Source: Siphonodentalium dalli
Lineage: Eukaryota > Mollusca > Scaphopoda > Gadilida > Siphonodentaliidae
Assembly: GCA_032622095.1 (NCBI GenBank)
Contig: CP136065.1
Span: 113,005,195-113,069,194 of the forward strand
Direction of reading: 5' to 3'
Length of the DNA: 64,000 bases
A program made the position numbers and the translations under genes. The notes beneath the pieces were generated by a model. The model saw only the letters and a program-made list of their open reading frames with translations, was not told where the DNA came from and did not search any database. Positions 59,537 through 64,000 of the stretch are shown piece after piece; the stretch's first letter is position 1, and every line of letters begins with the position of its first letter.

Positions 59537-60245
59537 GTAGGTTCGGTGCTCTCTATTGGTAATTTAATCACACGCTGCCAATTCACGCAATACTGTAAAA
59601 CAATTGGTTGTCAATTAACTATAACCGTATAGTCGATGTCTAACTTTCTTCCAGAAAGCACACGTGTTTGGCACGATGTCAGCAGTGTTGATTTGTTGAA
59701 ATGACCGACCAATGAAAACGATGGAAATGAACTTTCTTTTCAACTGGATGCGTGTTTGTTCCTAAAACACAAGTGTTGATCGCAAAATTGAACATAAATT
59801 GACTGTAACGCACTGTCTTCAATCTTTTCGATTATTACGGCATAACCTTAATCGAAACAATGTTATTTCTTAAATATATATATATATGTATTCATGCTGC
59901 GGAACTAGAACGCAGGACGATGATTTCCCGGTATCGAATATAGGTCGATAAATACCTGCACTATACCTTTATTAAGTCCCAGAAAGACGCATTGACGTCA
60001 TCCCGATGAGATATTGCGACATTTGTATTCATTGCAATTCTGGTATCGGAAATGGAATAACGCACGATTTCCGGAAAACGTATATTATCTTAACATGAAA
60101 CAATTAAAAAAACTTCACGAGATACCTCTTACCAAATTATGTACACATAATGTTGGGGTTCAATCGAACCATGTCCATTTAAAACAAAGTACACGAAAGG
60201 TTAATACACCCAATGTTATCAGTCTGTTTTATATCTTACTTACAG

Positions 60246-60296
60246 GAATTGCGAGATTCGTCAGAACCAAAACCACAAAAGAAGCCTAACTCAAAG
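60246..60296 (+). CDS. Exon 6: repeat exon, copy C
   Basis: Acceptor TTACTTACAG (AG 60244-60245), 51 nt in phase 0, donor GTAGGTTCGG. The nucleotides are identical to exon 4. The following intron differs by a small indel and substitutions (CACCTAATTAAGACGG), so the copies are diverging outside the exon. It is followed by the 3.3-kb last intron, most of which is the fold-back transposon. Confidence 0.65.
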
Positions 60297-60903
60297 GTAG
60301 GTTCGGTGCTCTCTATTGGTAATTTAATCACACGCTGCCAATTCACGGAATACCGTAAAACAATTGGTTGTCACCTAATTAAGACGGTGTCTGACTTTCT
60401 TCCAGAAAGCACAGGTGCTCACGGACAACATCCCCACGCGTGTTTGGCGCGATGTCACCAGTGTTGATTTGTTGAAATGACCGACCAATAAAAATTATGG
60501 AAATGAACTTTCTCTTCACCTGGATGCGTGTTTGTTCCTAAAACATAAGTGTTGATCGCAAAATTGAAAACTAATTTACTGTAACGCACTGTACGTATTC
60601 AATCTTTTCGATTATAGCGGTATAACTTTAATCGAAACAATGGTTATTTCTTAAATATAAGAGGGATATATATCTATATATATATATATATATATCCTGT
60701 ATTCCTCCATAGCAAAATATTATATATATATATGTATTCATGCTGCGGAACTAGAACGCAGGATGTTGATTTGGTGAAATTACATCACGTGACGTCGCGC
60801 GCTGACTCCCAAACTTATTTCCATATTGTATATATATGGATGCAACTTGCAACGTGTGAATGCAATGGACGTAATATATAGAGGATCTACAAATTCCTGT
60901 CAT

Positions 60904-63392
60904 CACCCCCGAGTACGTGGTATCGCCAAACCCGAGGGTATCACCAAACCAGACCATGCGGTTTTGATAAATGAACATATCTTCCCTCAGATGAATCTAT
61001 ATATCTCCCAGTTAAATGGTGATATCCACTATTCAAAACATAAATTCGCAAAGCGGAATGTTCCTTCAATGGGATAGCGACCATAGCTTGCTCTCACCCC
61101 GATAAATTTAATAGAAATTCCGGCTCATTTCCGATTTTATCATAAATAGTGGACACTTTTTGACATTAGGTAGTTCGCTTGAAACATAATTATCAGCCAT
61201 GGATGGCGGATAATGCGTGTATCAATAGAAAAATATATGTTTAATTAACCATAAAATTGTGTAGCCTGCAGAGTGGTTCACAAAAATACTATCTGCGTCC
61301 AAGTGTGGACCCGTACCCATCATAATCTCTGGTATCAAAGCCGCATATCGATCCTGCGATGAGATGTCACCAAACCAGATCCGGGATGTCAAAAATGCGA
61401 ATAATATACTTTACATTTTGATCGTTTCTGCTAAAAAATATCCCAATTATCATTCGGACAGGCCGGCACATGGAACATCTTTAGGGTGGGGGAGCATGTG
61501 CAAGGGTGAAAACGTGTATGTTTGTCTGTGTTTTATGTTCTAATGTCATATTAATAGTATGGCTATTATGTGTTATTCGATATCATAGACCCGGAACTGC
61601 ACAACGAACGGAAACATTAAATCAGTGTAAATCATGAGTCTCTTCGAGTTTACAACGGGTTCTTCCAACTGTTGGATAAGACAACCCCTAAGTTTAGATG
61701 TTTTCATCTGGTGACCATTTCAGTTTACAAATATGACCGAAATTTGTTAAATTATCTAAATATGTAGGTTTTTGTCTGGAAACAATTTACACACTAAATA
61801 CTACAAAAATGTGAACCAATTTTTGGAATGAAATTTCCAACTGAGGTTGTGTCGGGCAAGACATTTCCAAATGTTGAAAGTGTTGACCGACGTATGGGGG
61901 AGGTGTTATGTTACCCCAACATACCACTGCCACATCCATATGAATCACCTGACTAAGAGAACAGAACATGTGATCTTCGGATGTAGCCAGTATGTTCGTG
62001 GATACAGAGCACGCATAATTATTTATCTTTTCTTGCGATGATTTGTATCAGAATTATCATTGCAAATTGCTCGCTTGATTGCCACCACGTGCTATTGTAT
62101 ACATTTTTCTCTGTTGAATGGTTTGACTGAGGTTGAGAGACACCCCCCAGCAAAACAAATACTGTCCCTAAAAACAAATGCATTTACGATGCATGAAACT
62201 TTATACTCATCATCCGGTCTCGTGTTCGTTTTGCACGAGTGGAGCTATAATCACAATTATCTCTGTGAACAAAGCAAAAACAGCCACTCCGTATGAAATC
62301 ACCGTGTACGGAAGGCTTAATTATATTATAATTAATCCCTTAATCAGTCCCTTCAACCGGTCCCTAACACTTATTTTTAGTATTTAGTGTGTCAATTGTT
62401 TTCAGTCAAAAACCCGCATATTTAGATAATTTAAATAATTTCAGCCAAATTTGTGAACTGAAATGGTCACCAGACGAAAAAAATCTCAACTTAGGGGTTG
62501 TCATATCCAACAGTTGGAAGAACCCGTTGTAAACTCGATGAAAACTCAAACCTAACATGAGGATGCAAACAGAAGTTACTGGAAGGGGGTGCATTAAGAA
62601 ACTATAGATGAACACCCCCCAACAGGGACCATGTAGCCACGTCCCTGCTAACTCATGATTTACACTGATTTAATGCTTCCGTTCGTTGTCAGTTCCGGGC
62701 CTATGAGGTCGAATAACACAGAATAGCCTATACTATTAATATGACATTAGAACATAAAACACAAACAAACATACGCGTTTCATCCTTGCACATGCACCCC
62801 ACACCCTAAAGATGATCCATGTGCCGGCCTATCCGAATGATAATTGGGATATTTTCAAGCAGAAACGGTCAAAATGTCAAGTATATAATAATTATATCAT
62901 TCGCATCTTTGACATCCCAGATCTGGTTTGGCGACATCTCATCGCAAGATAGATCTACGGCTTTGATACCCGAAATTATGGTGGGTACCCACACTTGGAC
63001 GCAGATAGTATTTTTACGAACCGCTCTGCAGGCTGGACAATATTATGGTTAATTAAACATATATTTTTCTCTTGATACACGCATTAACTGCCATCTATGG
63101 CTGATAATTATGTTTCAAAGAACTACCTAACGTCAAAAAGTGTCCACTATTTATGATAAAATCGGAAATGAGCCGGAATTTCTATTAAAGTTATCGGGGT
63201 GAGAGCAAGCTATGGTCGCTATCCCATTGAGGGAACATTCTGCTTTGCGAATTTATGTTTTGAATAGTGGATATCACCATTTAACTGGGAGATATATATA
63301 TTCATCTGAGGGAAGATATGTTTATTTATCAAAACCGCATGGTCTGGTTTGGTGATACCATCGGGTTTGGCGATACCACGTACACGGGGGTG
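60904..63392. mobile_element. 2.5-kb fold-back transposon with ~0.9-1.0-kb arms
   Basis: The left arm (60904-61812) starts CACCCCCGAGTACGTGGTAT. The right arm (62368-63392) is its reverse complement and ends ATACCACGTACACGGGGGTG. Both arms are flanked outside by GTCAT (60899-60903 and 63393-63397), a 5-bp target duplication. The right arm has about 100 bp (62550-62650) that the left lacks. The 555-bp centre (61813-62367) has no recognisable transposase; frames such as 61847-62041 have no domain. Partial arms exist at 48858-49560 and 51060-51190. Confidence 0.85.
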
Positions 63393-63556
63393 GTCATGCA
63401 TGCCAAATTATTTCTTATAGAAATTTTTTTGTCTGTAGTTTAATTCTATAAATATCAGATGTTCTCGAGCCTGTAGCTTTATCTGTTTATATTTGAAATA
63501 ATGTTTTCAGACAGAAACAGAGTTGTAACTTGTATGACCATGAATGTTATTTTCAG

Positions 63557-63610
63557 ATTGTGGACAGCATTATGGACAGCTTGCAGTCCAAATCCGAAAA
63601 AATAGCATAA
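63557..63610 (+). CDS. Exon 7: terminal coding exon
   Basis: Acceptor TGTTATTTTCAG (AG 63555-63556) is followed in phase 0 by 17 codons encoding IVDSIMDSLQSKSEKIA, then TAA. It has the same 17-residue module length as exons 3-6 but is less basic. AATAAA follows 24 nt after the stop. This combination of strong acceptor, in-frame stop and poly(A) signal at the end of the exon series is the best single argument that the gene is real. Confidence 0.6.
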   Translation: MVDSIMDSLQSKSEKIA

Positions 63611-63634
63611 CTCCGTTAAAAAAAATCAAGCTTG

Positions 63635-63640
63635 AATAAA
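63635..63640 (+). terminator. Polyadenylation signal AATAAA
   Basis: AATAAA lies 24 nt downstream of the exon 7 stop codon, in CTTGAATAAAATAATT. This implies a very short 3' untranslated region. Confidence 0.6.
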
Positions 63641-63650
63641 ATAATTAATG

Positions 63651-63931
63651 ATTGAATACCCACTGCAGTAATCTTCAGAAGGGCATTATACACAGAAGTC
63701 ATTATTCGCTACCGGTAATATATAAACTGTGATCATTCCTAATACCGTATACTTGGTATTTGTAGTGCGCCGGTTTTAAACACGTGTTTCGTGTACGTGT
63801 GGTTATATTTCTGTAAATATTTATATTATTCATAATCGCCTTAAGAAATGGATGGTGATTTTGTTGCGTTCCAATGATTGAATATCCACTGCAGTCATCT
63901 TCAGAAGGGCATTATACACCGGAGTCATTCT
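63651..63931 (+). repeat. ~225-bp tandem duplication downstream of the gene
   Basis: GATTGAATACCCACTGCAGT with CTTCAGAAGGGCATTATACA at 63651-63708 returns at 63876-63931 with a few substitutions. No gene is seen to the end of the window. Confidence 0.75.
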
Positions 63932-64000
63932 GTGTTTATGACCTGAACACCTATCTAAATGGACATAGACGGTTCCAGTGTGGGTTTTTATAACTGAATG

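Larger units (their letters stand above)
58374..60898 (+). repeat. Tandem duplication of a block carrying the repeat exon
   Basis: TATTCATGCTG-GGAACTAGAACGCAGGA starts units at about 58374, 59889 and 60733. Units 1 and 2 each contain ATTAAGTCCCAGAAAGACGC, the exon-bearing block (copies B and C) and its flanks. Unit 2 lacks the segment holding palindrome P. Unit 3 stops at GAGGATCTACAA (about 60892), next to the fold-back transposon. Exons 5 and 6 therefore arose by tandem duplication. Confidence 0.85.
15420..63640 (+). other. Split gene: secreted or membrane lysine-rich micro-exon repeat protein (gene span)
   Basis: Seven small exons, all ending between codons (phase 0) with GT donors and AG acceptors, read through in order: 15420-15479, 30710-30757, 45202-45252, 46370-46420, 59486-59536, 60246-60296, 63557-63610. 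The joined product would be about 121 residues: a 20-residue hydrophobic leader, a 16-residue lysine-rich block, four related 17-residue E/S/P/K units, and a 17-residue tail. After the leader it has no cysteine and a clear excess of lysine, as expected for a disordered basic secreted protein. A single-pass membrane protein with a KEKE-like tail, as in junctin or triadin, is an alternative. I recognise no family. Introns of about 15.2, 14.4, 1.1, 13.1, 0.7 and 3.3 kb are packed with mobile elements. The model comes from reading splice signals by eye; no transcript was available. Confidence 0.6.

Noticed and set aside
60826-63401. Two similar frames at 60826-61077 (+) and 63219-63401 (-)
   Set aside because: They are mirror images in the two arms of the fold-back transposon, with no start context or domain.
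15420-63610. Reading the basic micro-exon product as a cysteine-rich venom-type peptide
   Set aside because: The predicted mature part contains no cysteine and no known peptide framework; only a basic low-complexity repeat is supported.

Overview
The window is animal nuclear DNA. It is AT-rich and intron-rich, with GT-AG splice signals and an AATAAA polyadenylation signal. It is crowded with Helitrons, fold-back elements, non-LTR retrotransposon tails, a piggyBac remnant and satellite DNA. There are no operons, ribosome-binding sites or long intact genes. The repeat style (Helitrons opening with a GTCT-rich block, many palindromic MITEs) suggests a marine invertebrate, perhaps a mollusc or other lophotrochozoan, but no sequence here fixes the species.

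The main result is one previously unnamed split gene on the + strand, about 48 kb long (15420-63640), assembled by eye from seven tiny phase-0 coding exons. Exon 1 (15420-15479) encodes a 20-residue signal-peptide-like segment followed by GTAAGT. Exon 2 (30710-30757) is very lysine-rich. Exons 3 to 6 (45202, 46370, 59486, 60246) are each exactly 51 nt and encode related 17-residue E/S/P/K peptides. Exon 7 (63557-63610) encodes 17 residues plus stop and is followed 24 nt later by AATAAA. Exons 4 and 6 are identical and exon 5 differs by one silent base. They lie in duplicated intronic blocks, so the gene appears to be lengthening its repeat domain by segmental duplication of a micro-exon. The predicted product is about 121 residues, basic, and cysteine-free after the leader.

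Layout. 1-4440: roughly 1.1-kb tandem copies; the first is split by a Helitron and by a palindromic insertion, and the other copies give the empty sites. 4560-5800: a segment duplicated directly around a large inverted repeat. 7440-8130 and 12380-12690: two arrays of a degenerate CCATACAGTCACT-type repeat. 9253-9855: a broken C2H2 zinc-finger gene. 11133-12064: a TIR transposon with 9-bp target duplication. 15420-30709: exon 1 and intron 1, filled with dispersed repeats, LINE fragments (20853-22930), a CAGA-tailed repeat family, a piggyBac remnant (26737-27883) and a TIR element (28895-29621).

30710-45201: exon 2 and intron 2. It contains five almost identical 899-bp repeats flanked by two copies of a 451-bp MITE, two more LINE 3' ends, and a 376-bp GC-rich nested palindrome (41759-42134). 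45202-63640: exons 3-7, separated by fold-back elements, a cluster of Helitrons (56200-58330), tandem copies of the exon-bearing block (58374-60898) and a 2.5-kb fold-back transposon with arms near 1 kb (60904-63392).

The mobile elements do not form a pathway with the gene. Their link to it is mechanical: they fill its introns and border the duplicated exons.
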